Both the position numbers and the translations under genes were made by a program. A model generated the notes under the pieces. It was not told the DNA's origin and ran no database searches. It was given only the letters and a program-made list of their open reading frames with translations. From positions 1-16,665 of the forward strand of contig JAEWAE010000043.1 in assembly GCA_023391835.1 (NCBI GenBank): 16,665 nucleotides of DNA. Reading direction: 5' to 3'. Numbering within the stretch: position 1 is the stretch's first letter; every line of letters begins with the position of its first letter. This DNA is from Bacillota bacterium. GTDB lineage: Bacteria; Bacillota; Clostridia; Oscillospirales; Ethanoligenentaceae. This document shows, in pieces, positions 1 through 6,150 of this stretch.

Positions 1-42
1 GAGGAAACTCCCGCCGGGCACCGCTGCGCATATGGGCAAGCC

Positions 43-1056
43 TTATTTGTCGTATCCGTTCGGGTTCTGCCTCTGGAAACGCCAGGAGTCGGCGCACATC
101 TCTTCGAGGGTCTTTTCGGCCGTCCAGCCAAGCTCCCGGTTGGCTTTGGCCGGGTCGGCGTAGACCACGGGCACGTCGCCCGGGCGGCGCTCCACGATGC
201 GGTGGGGGATGGTGATGCCGGTGGCCTTCTCGAAGTCGCGGACGATTTCCAGTACGCTGACACCCTGGCCGGTGCCCAGATTGTAAGCGGTGATGCCGGG
301 GCCCTCGCAGGCCTTGCGGATGGCGCACAGGTGGCCTTTGGCCAAATCGACCACATGGATGTAGTCGCGCACACAGGTGCCGTCGGGCGTGTCGTAATCG
401 CCGCCGAAAATCCGCAGCTCCGGAAAACGGCCCGCCGCCACACCGGTGATGAAGGGCATGAGGTTATTGGGGATGCCGTTGGGATTTTCGCCGATGAGCC
501 CGCTCTCGTGGGCGCCGATGGGGTTAAAATAGCGCAGCAGCACCACGGCCCACTCGGGGTCGGCGGTGTGCAGGTCGGTGAGGATATCCTCGATCATCAG
601 CTTGGTGCGGCCGTAAGGGCTGTTGACGCTGCGGGGGAAATCTTCCTGCACGGGCACCCGCTCGGGCGAGCCGTACACGGTGGCGGAGGAGCTGAAAATC
701 AGCCGTTTCACCCCCGCGCGGGACATGGCGTCGAGCAGCACCAGCGTGCCCGTGATGTTGTTGTGAAAATAGCGCAGCGGCTGCGTCACCGACTCGCCCA
801 CGGCCTTGAGGCCGGCGAAATGGATGACGGCGTCAATTTTGTTTTCGGCAAAGATGCGGTCAAGGATCGCGGCATCCAGCATGTCGCCCAGGTAAAACCG
901 GGGCTTTTTGCCGGTGATACGCTCCACGCGCTCAAGGGCCGCCGGGCTGGAATTGATCAGATTATCCAGCACGACCACCCCGTACCCCTGCTCAAGTAAT
1001 TCCACGCAGGTATGGCTGCCGATGTAGCCGGCGCCGCCCGTAACCAATATCGTCAT
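43..1056 (-). CDS. galE: UDP-glucose 4-epimerase
   Basis: This 337-residue protein interconverts UDP-glucose and UDP-galactose in the Leloir pathway and in supply of sugar nucleotides for surface polysaccharides; it should be cytosolic. It is an extended short-chain dehydrogenase. The NAD-binding loop GGAGYIGSH is at residues 7-15, SSSATVYG at 122-129 supplies the catalytic Ser/Thr region, and the YxxxK pair is Tyr148/Lys152 in SPYGRTK. The C-terminal substrate domain includes the conserved RDYIHVVDLA stretch near 230. The length is normal for GalE. The ATG is preceded by a GAGAGGAG ribosome binding site about ten bases upstream. The gene has its own promoter and is separate from the cdd-rsmA pair behind it. 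Other NAD-sugar epimerases are possible in principle, but the match to GalE is close along its whole length. Confidence 0.95.
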   Translation of the reverse strand: MTILVTGGAGYIGSHTCVELLEQGYGVVVLDNLINSSPAALERVERITGKKPRFYLGDMLDAAILDRIFAENKIDAVIHFAGLKAVGESVTQPLRYFHNNITGTLVLLDAMSRAGVKRLIFSSSATVYGSPERVPVQEDFPRSVNSPYGRTKLMIEDILTDLHTADPEWAVVLLRYFNPIGAHESGLIGENPNGIPNNLMPFITGVAAGRFPELRIFGGDYDTPDGTCVRDYIHVVDLAKGHLCAIRKACEGPGITAYNLGTGQGVSVLEIVRDFEKATGITIPHRIVERRPGDVPVVYADPAKANRELGWTAEKTLEEMCADSWRFQRQNPNGYDK

Positions 1057-1144
1057 GATCTGCAGGCTCCTCTCGTCACCGCCGCGGCGCGACCAAGCGG
1101 GACCGCGGCACTTTGTTAAACGATTGAATTAATGATCTGCTTTC

Positions 1145-1173
1145 ATTATATCACAATGCCCGCCGTCTGCCCA
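1145..1173 (-). promoter_or_regulatory. Predicted sigma-A promoter of galE
   Basis: On the minus strand TGGGCA (1168-1173) and a perfect TATAAT (1145-1150) are separated by 17 bases. A TG one base before the -10 makes it an extended -10 element, which would compensate for the 4/6 -35 box. It lies about 90 bases upstream of the galE start. Confidence 0.6.
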
Positions 1174-1201
1174 GAGGGTGACGGGAAAAAAGCAACAAAA
1201 C

Positions 1202-2083
1202 TCAGCGCGCGGGGTGGGCCGCGTCCGTTTCGGCGCCATCCGCTGCCGCGGCGAGACGGGCAAAGTCGGCAAGGGTGAGCGTTTCGCCCCGGGCGCGGGG
1301 GTCGATGCCCGCGCGGCTTAGTGCCTCGGCGGAGGTTTGCCGTGTCAGAGGCCCGGCCGACAGGGCGTTGAGCAGGGTCTTGCGGCGCTGGTTAAAGGCG
1401 GCGCGGATGAGGCGGAAAAGCAGCCCCTCGTCGCAGCCCGAGACCGGCGGCTCGGGGCGGATATCCAGCGCCATGACCGTGGAGGTGACTTTCGGCTGGG
1501 GCATGAAACTTTCGGGCGGGACGTCGAAAAGTGCCTGCGGTCGGGCATAATACTGGACGGCATAGGTCACGGCGCCGGCGGCGCGGGTGCCCGGCTCGGC
1601 GCACAGGCGGGCGGCCGCCTCCCGCTGTACCATCACGGTGATGCGCGTCAGCGGCAGACGGGATTCCAGCAGCCGCATGAGCACGGGGGAGGTGATGTAA
1701 TAGGGCAGGTTGGCGCACACCACCGCCGGGCCGTCGAATTCCCGCGCGAGCAGGGCGGCGAGATCCGTCTTGAGGGCATCGCCCTGGATGACTTTCACAT
1801 TGCGGAAATGCCCGACTGTTTCGTCGAGCACGGGGAGCAGGCGGGCGTCAAGCTCCAGCGCCACGACCTTTTTGGCCCGGGCGGCCAGCTCCGCCGTGAG
1901 CACGCCCACGCCGGGGCCGATTTCCAGTACGCCGGCCGCCTCCGCCGCCCCGCTGAGCTCGGCCATGCGGGGGCAGACGGTGGGGTCGATAAGAAAATTC
2001 TGCCCCAGTGCTTTGGAAAAGTGAAAACCGTGACGCTCAAGCACGCCGCGGATGAGGAGGGGATTCGACAGATTGAAGGTCAT
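1202..2083 (-). CDS. rsmA: 16S rRNA (adenine1518-N6/adenine1519-N6)-dimethyltransferase
   Basis: RsmA (KsgA) uses S-adenosylmethionine to dimethylate two adjacent adenines in the 3' hairpin of 16S rRNA, a late checkpoint in 30S assembly. The 293-residue protein shows the family start KALGQNFLID (24-33), the SAM loop LEIGPGVGVLTAELA (53-67), the catalytic NLPYYI motif (125-130), the MVQREAAARL segment (151-160), PQPKVTSTV (196-203) and the C-terminal NQRRKTL (231-237). The open frame runs further upstream, but that part lies inside cdd in another frame. The ATG at 2081-2083 is chosen because it gives the family N-terminus, although the ribosome binding site there is weak. It follows cdd by 34 bases and is probably co-transcribed with it. 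Confidence 0.95.
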   Translation of the reverse strand: MTFNLSNPLLIRGVLERHGFHFSKALGQNFLIDPTVCPRMAELSGAAEAAGVLEIGPGVGVLTAELAARAKKVVALELDARLLPVLDETVGHFRNVKVIQGDALKTDLAALLAREFDGPAVVCANLPYYITSPVLMRLLESRLPLTRITVMVQREAAARLCAEPGTRAAGAVTYAVQYYARPQALFDVPPESFMPQPKVTSTVMALDIRPEPPVSGCDEGLLFRLIRAAFNQRRKTLLNALSAGPLTRQTSAEALSRAGIDPRARGETLTLADFARLAAAADGAETDAAHPAR

Positions 2084-2117
2084 ATAAGAACCTGGCCTTT
2101 CCGGGGGACGGGCGGAT

Positions 2118-2537
2118 TCAGCGCGAAAGGCTGCCGTCCTCCCGTTCGAACGTGGTGAAGGAGTCGGGCAGCAGCGCGCGCAGCGGCAGCACCCGGTCGC
2201 CCTGTGCCCCGACGCAGATAACGGGCAGGGAGCCATCGGGCGAGAATTCCGCCAGCACCTGCCGGCAGATGCCGCAGGGCACAACGGGCACGCCGCCGGC
2301 GGTGATGGCGATGCCGGCGAACCGGCGTTCCCCCGCGCTCACCGCGGCGCTGACGGCGGCGCGCTCGGCGCAGAGAGTGGCCCCGAAGGAGGCGTTTTCC
2401 ACGTTGCAGCCCGTATAAATGCGGCCTGAGGCGGCGAGTACGGCGGCCCCGACCCGGAACCCCGAGTAGGGGGCGTAAGCATTTTTCCGCGCCTGTGCGG
2501 CGGATTGCTTCAGGCGGGCGATTTCCTCGGCGGTCAT
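2118..2537 (-). CDS. cdd: Cytidine deaminase
   Basis: This small (139-residue) homotetrameric-type enzyme deaminates cytidine and deoxycytidine to the uridine forms in pyrimidine salvage. The nucleoside-binding NVENAS is at 45-50. The zinc site is C56-A-E58 (catalytic Glu) followed by PCGICRQ with Cys88 and Cys91. The length matches the short bacterial class. The open frame extends upstream through the divergent comEB gene, so the start is set at the ATG preceded by a perfect AGGAGG ribosome binding site at 2545-2550. The gene is the first of a cdd-rsmA pair and is divergent from a dCMP deaminase gene, so two cytosine-base deaminases share one short promoter region. Identification is firm. 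Confidence 0.95.
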   Translation of the reverse strand: MTAEEIARLKQSAAQARKNAYAPYSGFRVGAAVLAASGRIYTGCNVENASFGATLCAERAAVSAAVSAGERRFAGIAITAGGVPVVPCGICRQVLAEFSPDGSLPVICVGAQGDRVLPLRALLPDSFTTFEREDGSLSR

Positions 2538-2568
2538 GGCAATACCTCCTGTTTTTCGGCCCGGACGG

Positions 2569-2597
2569 TTGCCACCGGGCGGGCGGCGATGTATAAT
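2569..2597 (+). promoter_or_regulatory. Predicted sigma-A promoter of comEB
   Basis: TTGCCA (2569-2574) and a perfect TATAAT (2592-2597) with a 17-base spacer point rightward. The expected transcription start is near 2604, about 33 bases before the comEB ATG. Confidence 0.65.
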
Positions 2598-2613
2598 GTG
2601 GCTGTCGCATACT

Positions 2614-2642
2614 AGTATAAAACGCGGAGGCACCCGATGCAA
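2614..2642 (-). promoter_or_regulatory. Candidate promoter of cdd-rsmA, overlapping comEB start
   Basis: On the minus strand TTGCAT (2637-2642, overlapping the comEB start codon) and TATACT (2614-2619) have a 17-base spacer. The -10 is 5/6 and the -35 only 3/6, so this is tentative. The predicted start near 2607 is only a few bases from the opposing comEB start. The -10 lies in a perfect 10-bp palindrome, ATACTAGTAT (2609-2618). Confidence 0.35.
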
Positions 2643-3125
2643 CGACGGGATAAACAAAATTACTATCTGGATATTGCCCAGACGGTGCTGGAGCGGGGTA
2701 CCTGTCTGCGCCGCAACTTCGGCGCCATCCTTGTGAGCCATGACGAGATCATCGCCACCGGCTACACCGGCGCACCCCGGGGGCGGCGCAACTGCTGTGA
2801 CTGTGGGGAGTGCATGCGCGAAAAGCTTGGTGTGCCCCGGGGGCAGCGGTATGAGCTGTGCCGCTCGGTCCACGCCGAGGCCAACGCCATCATTGCCGCC
2901 TCACGCGACGAGATGATCGGCGCGGCGCTGTATCTGGTGGGGCGGGACGCCCGCACCGGCGAGCTGGTGGCGGACGCCAACTCCTGCGCCATGTGCAAGC
3001 GGCTGATCATCAACGCCGGCATCGCGGAGGTCATCATCCGCAACACGACCGACCGGTATACCCGCATCGACGTGCGCCGGGAGTGGGTCGAGACCGACGA
3101 TTCACTCGACCAGGCGGGATATTGA
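2637..3125 (+). CDS. comEB: dCMP deaminase / ComEB-type cytidylate deaminase
   Basis: This 162-residue enzyme belongs to the deoxycytidylate deaminase family. It would convert dCMP to dUMP, the substrate for thymidylate synthase. In Bacillus the homologue is comEB, in the late competence operon. The zinc site is H79-A-E81 (HAEANAI) together with Cys117 and Cys120 in NSCAMCKR. A Cys-rich loop (CCDCGEC, 53-59) and TGAPRG (44-49) match the family's extra metal-binding and substrate loop. The ATG follows a CGGAGG ribosome binding site at 2625-2630. No other competence gene is nearby, so the link to DNA uptake is only by name. It is divergent from cdd, which suggests coordinated pyrimidine supply. 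Confidence 0.9.
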   Translation: MQRRDKQNYYLDIAQTVLERGTCLRRNFGAILVSHDEIIATGYTGAPRGRRNCCDCGECMREKLGVPRGQRYELCRSVHAEANAIIAASRDEMIGAALYLVGRDARTGELVADANSCAMCKRLIINAGIAEVIIRNTTDRYTRIDVRREWVETDDSLDQAGY

Positions 3126-3166
3126 GCCATTATTGCGGCCCGATGCGCAGAAAGCGCAAAAAAATG

Positions 3167-3196
3167 TTGACAGGGCTTCGGGGAGTATACTATAAT
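3167..3196 (+). promoter_or_regulatory. Strong sigma-A promoter of rpmH
   Basis: A perfect TTGACA (3167-3172) and perfect TATAAT (3191-3196) are separated by 18 bases. This is the best promoter in the window and fits the high expression expected of a ribosomal protein gene. It probably also drives rnpA and the genes after it by read-through. Confidence 0.85.
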
Positions 3197-3236
3197 GTTA
3201 CAGTGATAGCGTAACTCCGAAAGGTGGGGATATAGA

Positions 3237-3371
3237 ATGCTCAGAACGTATCAGCCGAAAAAGATCCACCGGAAGAAAGAACACGGCTTCCGCAAGAGAA
3301 TGGCCACCAGCAACGGCCGCAAGGTGCTTTCGCGCCGCAGGGCCAAGGGTCGCAAACAGCTGACCTACTGA
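3237..3371 (+). CDS. rpmH: 50S ribosomal protein L34
   Basis: The 44-residue reading frame begins MLRTYQPKK and ends GRKQLTY. It is rich in Lys and Arg throughout, with the L34 core HGFRKRM (16-22) and NGRKVLSRRRAKGRK (26-40). L34 is a small late-assembling protein of the large subunit that contacts 23S rRNA. The length is exactly that of the family. The ATG follows a purine-rich AAGGTGGGG ribosome binding site. Placement before rnpA and yidD is the near-universal bacterial order. The usual left neighbour dnaA is absent here. The sequence is unmistakable despite its small size. Confidence 0.97.
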   Translation: MLRTYQPKKIHRKKEHGFRKRMATSNGRKVLSRRRAKGRKQLTY

Positions 3372-3375
3372 TCGT

Positions 3376-3404
3376 AAAGGCCACCGCGGTGGTCTTTATT
3401 TATT
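3376..3404 (+). terminator. Intrinsic terminator or attenuator after rpmH
   Basis: Inverted arms AAAGGCCACC (3376-3385) and GGTGGTCTTT (3388-3397) pair with one G-U, followed by TTTATTTATT. The T-tract is interrupted and rnpA continues in the same direction, so partial termination that makes L34 mRNA more abundant than rnpA mRNA is plausible. Confidence 0.55.
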
Positions 3405-3435
3405 ATGGCAGGAAAAGGCCGGACCATCCGCCTGC

Positions 3436-3467
3436 CGGCGCTCGGTTACCGGTGCGGTACCGCGCCG
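3436..3467 (+). other. Hairpin in rnpA leader
   Basis: CGGCGC (3436-3441) can pair with GCGCCG (3462-3467), extended by GGT/ACC across a bulge, 17 bases before the rnpA start. It is followed by TTTGTC. It could be a weak attenuator or simply leader structure. Confidence 0.3.
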
Positions 3468-3484
3468 TTTGTCAGGATGATGGG

Positions 3485-3823
3485 ATGAAAAAAACCGTTT
3501 CGCTGACCGAAAATCATGATTTTCTGCGCCTCTATAAGAGGGGCCGATCCTGTGTGGCACCGGGCCTTGTGGTCTATAGTTCCCGCAATCGGCTCGGGCT
3601 CAACCGCGTGGGTATCACCACCGGACGAAAACTCGGCAAGGCTGTGCACCGCAACCGTGCCAAGCGCATCATCCGGGAGGCATACCGCGCCTTGGAACCC
3701 GGATTGCCGACGGGGTATGACTTTGTGTTCGTGGCCCGTGTGCGCACCCTTTCGATGAAATCGGACGAGCTATGCCGTGTGATGGCCGGCTTGCTTGCCG
3801 AAGCGGGGGTGCATCGTCGTTGA
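3485..3823 (+). CDS. rnpA: Ribonuclease P protein component
   Basis: RnpA is the small basic protein subunit of RNase P; it binds the catalytic RNA and the 5' leader of precursor tRNA. The 112-residue product carries the RNR signature HRNRAKRIIREAYR (55-68) and the central NRVGITTGRKLGKAV strand-helix region (40-54). The F13/F80 aromatic positions and overall length fit the family. The open frame extends 32 codons upstream with no homology to RnpA, so the start is placed at the ATG in front of MKKTVSL, with AGGATGATGG as ribosome binding site. The stop codon overlaps the TTG start of yidD by four bases. Confidence 0.95.
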   Translation: MKKTVSLTENHDFLRLYKRGRSCVAPGLVVYSSRNRLGLNRVGITTGRKLGKAVHRNRAKRIIREAYRALEPGLPTGYDFVFVARVRTLSMKSDELCRVMAGLLAEAGVHRR

Positions 3824-4053
3824 GATGGCTGCTGATCGGGCTTTTGAAGTTTTATAAACGCTTCATTTCGCCTTTGCTGCCGCCCAGCTGTCGATTTTAT
3901 CCCACTTGCTCGACCTATGCCATGGAGGCGATCGAGCGTTTCGGCCCGCTGCGCGGCAGCTATCTCGCCGTGCGCCGTCTGCTCCGCTGCCATCCGTTCA
4001 ACCCGGGCGGGCTGGACCCGGTTCCGTCCGAATTCCACTGGCGCAAAGTTTGA
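3820..4053 (+). CDS. yidD: Membrane protein insertion efficiency factor YidD
   Basis: YidD is a small membrane-associated protein that assists YidC-dependent insertion. The 77-residue product shows CRFYPTCSTYAMEAIERFG (24-42) with both conserved cysteines, then RCHPFNPGGLDPVP (56-69), which together define the family (Pfam haemolytic/YidD). The N-terminal LLIGLLKFYKRFISPLLPP is an amphipathic membrane-binding segment. The start is a TTG inside the rnpA stop (TTGA, 3820-3823). It is chosen because family members begin right at this hydrophobic helix and the only in-frame ATG upstream lies within rnpA. It is placed directly before yidC, as in most bacteria. Confidence 0.9.
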   Translation: MRWLLIGLLKFYKRFISPLLPPSCRFYPTCSTYAMEAIERFGPLRGSYLAVRRLLRCHPFNPGGLDPVPSEFHWRKV

Positions 4054-4077
4054 GCGCCACCATCGGGAGGCCACAGA

Positions 4078-5268
4078 ATGAGTCAAATTTTCAGCGCGTT
4101 CGGCTGGCTGTTCAATACGGTCATCAGCCGTCCGCTTGGCTGGATCCTCGGGCTGTGTTACCATGTGCTGCCGAATTACGGCCTGGCGCTGATTCTGTTT
4201 ACGCTGATCACCCGCGTGCTTCTCGCGCCGCTGGCTGTCAAACAGCAGAAATCCCAGGCGGAAATGGTCCGGCTGCAGCCAAAGATCCAGAAAATCCAGA
4301 AGCGATATGCCAATAACAAGGAAAAGCTCAACACCGAAATGATGGCCCTGTATCAGGAGGAAGGCTATAACCCGATGGGGGGCTGCCTGCCGCTGCTGAT
4401 TCAGATGCCAATTCTTTTCGGCCTTTTTAATGTCATATACAAACCGCTGTCTTACATGGTGGGCCTGTCGCAGAGCCAGATCGCGAAGGTCGTGCAGACG
4501 CTCTGGCCGCAGATCAAGACCCTGGGCGGGTCGGCGGTTTCCCACTATACCGAGACTACGGCCGTGCATTATAATCAGATCGAGATTCTGGCGGCCCACG
4601 TCATGCGCGGCAACATGGATAAGCTGACGTTCCTGCCGGCCCATACCATCGGGCTGGATTTCAACTTCCTGGGTCTCGACCTGTCGGCGACGCCGCATCT
4701 CGGCTGGGGATGGCTGCTGCTCATCCCGGTGGTCTGCTATTTGACCTCGCTGCTTTCCACATGGTATTCCATGCGGATGAGCCAGCAGTCCATGCCGCAG
4801 AATGAAAATCAGGCCATCAATCCGGCCGGTATGAATAAGAGCATGATCCTGATCATGCCGCTGGTTTCCGCCTATTTTGCCACGACGGTGCCAGCCGGCG
4901 TCGGTTTTTACTGGATCATCACCAACCTTTTTATGCTTTTGCAGACGTGGGGGCTATATAAGTTTTATAATCCGGTGAAGCTGGCCGAGAAGGCCCAGAC
5001 GGCGGCCGATGAGCGCCGCGAAGCCCGGATGGTTGCCAACCCGGAACTGGCCCGTCACCGGCAGGAGGAAGAGGCCGCCGAGGCGGCCGAAATCTCGGCC
5101 GAAAAGAACCGGACGGCGGCGAAAAAGCAGTCTGCAAAGCCCGCCTCCGGCGGCAGGAAAAAGAGCAAGAAACAGCTGATGGAAGAGAATCGCCGGAGAC
5201 TGGCTGCTTCCCGCGCGAAAGAGCAGGCACACGAAGAGAAATCGCAGGGGGACGGGCAATCCCAGTGA
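4078..5268 (+). CDS. yidC: YidC/Oxa1 family membrane protein insertase
   Basis: YidC inserts and folds membrane proteins, alone or with SecYEG. The 396-residue product has a short hydrophobic N-terminus, a first core helix around 33-52 with the hydrophilic-groove Arg46 (LITRVLLAPL), and a basic cytosolic hairpin 55-90. MGGCLPLLIQMPILFGLF (100-117), a helix at 209-228 and further helices at 255-292 complete the core. Residues 300-396 form a long charged Ala/Glu/Lys-rich cytosolic tail. No N-terminal lipobox cysteine is present, unlike Bacillus SpoIIIJ. An exterior segment of roughly 80 residues (about 128-208) between core helices is longer than in Bacillus paralogues. A GGGAGG site precedes the ATG. 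Its partners yidD and jag flank it. Confidence 0.95.
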   Translation: MSQIFSAFGWLFNTVISRPLGWILGLCYHVLPNYGLALILFTLITRVLLAPLAVKQQKSQAEMVRLQPKIQKIQKRYANNKEKLNTEMMALYQEEGYNPMGGCLPLLIQMPILFGLFNVIYKPLSYMVGLSQSQIAKVVQTLWPQIKTLGGSAVSHYTETTAVHYNQIEILAAHVMRGNMDKLTFLPAHTIGLDFNFLGLDLSATPHLGWGWLLLIPVVCYLTSLLSTWYSMRMSQQSMPQNENQAINPAGMNKSMILIMPLVSAYFATTVPAGVGFYWIITNLFMLLQTWGLYKFYNPVKLAEKAQTAADERREARMVANPELARHRQEEEAAEAAEISAEKNRTAAKKQSAKPASGGRKKSKKQLMEENRRRLAASRAKEQAHEEKSQGDGQSQ

Positions 5269-5287
5269 GTTAATCTGTTAATCTGTT
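5269..5287 (+). repeat. Short tandem repeat between yidC and jag
   Basis: The octamer GTTAATCT occurs twice in tandem (5269-5276, 5277-5284) and is followed by a partial GTT. It fills the gap just upstream of the jag ribosome binding site and looks like a replication-slippage duplication. Confidence 0.7.
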
Positions 5288-5301
5288 GAGGGGGCGCGGC
5301 A

Positions 5302-5949
5302 ATGAAACGCGAAGCGACGGCCACAGGGCGAACGGTGGAAGAGGCGATCGCGGCGGCCTGCAGTATGCTGGGAGCGGAACGCGACAGCGTGGATTTCGAG
5401 ATACTGGAGCTGCCCTCCAAGCGGCTGCTGGGGTTGCTCGGCGCGACGGAAGCGAAAGTGCGTGTCACGGTGGAAGAATCCGTTGAAAACAAGGCGAAGG
5501 AATTCCTGACCGGCGTACTGTCGCGTATGGACTTGGAAAATGTGCAGTTGGAAGAGACCGGGACCGATGCGGGCGTGGTGTTTAACCTCACGGGCGACGG
5601 CCTGGGCCTTATAATCGGCCACCGGGGCGAAACGCTGGATGCGCTGCAGTATCTGGTGTCACTGGTGGCCAACCGCGGTCGGCAGCAATACCGGCGCATC
5701 ACGCTTGACACCGGCAATTACCGTGAGAAGCGGGAAAAGACCCTTACCGCTCTGGCCCGCCGCATCGCGCTCAGCGCGGTGAAATCCCGGCGGAGCACGA
5801 CGCTCGAGCCCATGAACCCGTATGAACGCCGCATCATCCACACCGCGGTGCAGAATGTACCGGGCGCTTCCAGTTGGAGCATCGGCGAGGAGCCGAACCG
5901 CCGGGTTGTCATCGGCGTGGAAAGCGGGCGGGAGCATCCGGCCCAGTAA
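5302..5949 (+). CDS. jag: Jag / SpoIIIJ-associated RNA-binding protein (KhpB)
   Basis: The 215-residue protein has the three Jag domains. The Jag-N domain is at 1-57, with LPSKRLLGLLG as its basic surface turn. A KH domain at about 90-140 has its GxxG loop in IIGHRGETL (104-112). A C-terminal R3H domain at about 145-207 carries the Arg/His motif R176-x3-H180 in NPYERRIIH. Family members (Jag, KhpB, EloR) bind RNA and influence cell elongation and division in Gram-positives. The gene nearly always follows yidC. A GAGGGGG ribosome binding site lies before the ATG. A hairpin follows the gene, so this probably closes the rpmH-rnpA-yidD-yidC-jag unit. Confidence 0.93.
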   Translation: MKREATATGRTVEEAIAAACSMLGAERDSVDFEILELPSKRLLGLLGATEAKVRVTVEESVENKAKEFLTGVLSRMDLENVQLEETGTDAGVVFNLTGDGLGLIIGHRGETLDALQYLVSLVANRGRQQYRRITLDTGNYREKREKTLTALARRIALSAVKSRRSTTLEPMNPYERRIIHTAVQNVPGASSWSIGEEPNRRVVIGVESGREHPAQ

Positions 5950-5991
5950 AACGCAAAGTATTGATTTGTACGCGCGGCGCAGCCGCCATAT

Positions 5992-6020
5992 ATCCGGGGG
6001 GCGACCCCCGGATTTGTTGT
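5992..6020 (+). terminator. Terminator-like hairpin after jag
   Basis: A perfect 9-bp stem ATCCGGGGG/CCCCCGGAT (5992-6000, 6005-6013) is closed by a GCGA tetraloop (GNRA type) and followed by TTGTTGT. The T-tract is short, but the position after the last gene of the unit and before a new promoter supports termination. Confidence 0.6.
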
Positions 6021-6045
6021 ATCACACGCACTCCAATTTTATAAA
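6017..6045 (+). promoter_or_regulatory. Candidate promoter of mnmE
   Basis: TTGTAT (6017-6022) and TATAAA (6040-6045) are spaced by 17 bases, just after the jag terminator and about 100 bases before mnmE. The -35 is weak (3/6). The remaining 100-base leader shows no further clear signal. Confidence 0.4.
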
Positions 6046-6150
6046 GGCGATTTTGCTGCCTTTTGAATGCCGGTTTGCGGTTAGGCGTTCGGATGCGGAT
6101 TTTCTCCACGATTGGATGGGGAAACAGTATCAGGTGAAAGGAACGGATGG

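Noticed and set aside
1..42. Search for a galE terminator or another gene at the left edge
   Set aside because: The 42 bases show no hairpin with a T-tract and no coding signal that can be supported.
2084..2284. N-terminal extension of rsmA into cdd
   Set aside because: The extra 67 codons lie in cdd in another frame and have no RsmA similarity; the family N-terminus begins at the ATG at 2081-2083.
2538..2873. N-terminal extension of cdd across the divergent comEB gene
   Set aside because: It is antisense to comEB. The ATG with a perfect AGGAGG upstream gives normal Cdd length.
3141..3165. Small GCGC/GCGC hairpin after comEB as a terminator
   Set aside because: The stem is only about five base pairs and is followed by A residues, not T, on the transcribed strand.
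3574..4698. 374-residue minus-strand open frame across rnpA, yidD and yidC
   Set aside because: It overlaps three conserved plus-strand genes and shows only Gln/Arg/His-rich shadow composition.
4753..4763. Single DnaA-box-like sequence in yidC, with another near 10331
   Set aside because: Each differs from TTATCCACA at two positions and they are isolated inside or near genes, so they do not mark an origin.
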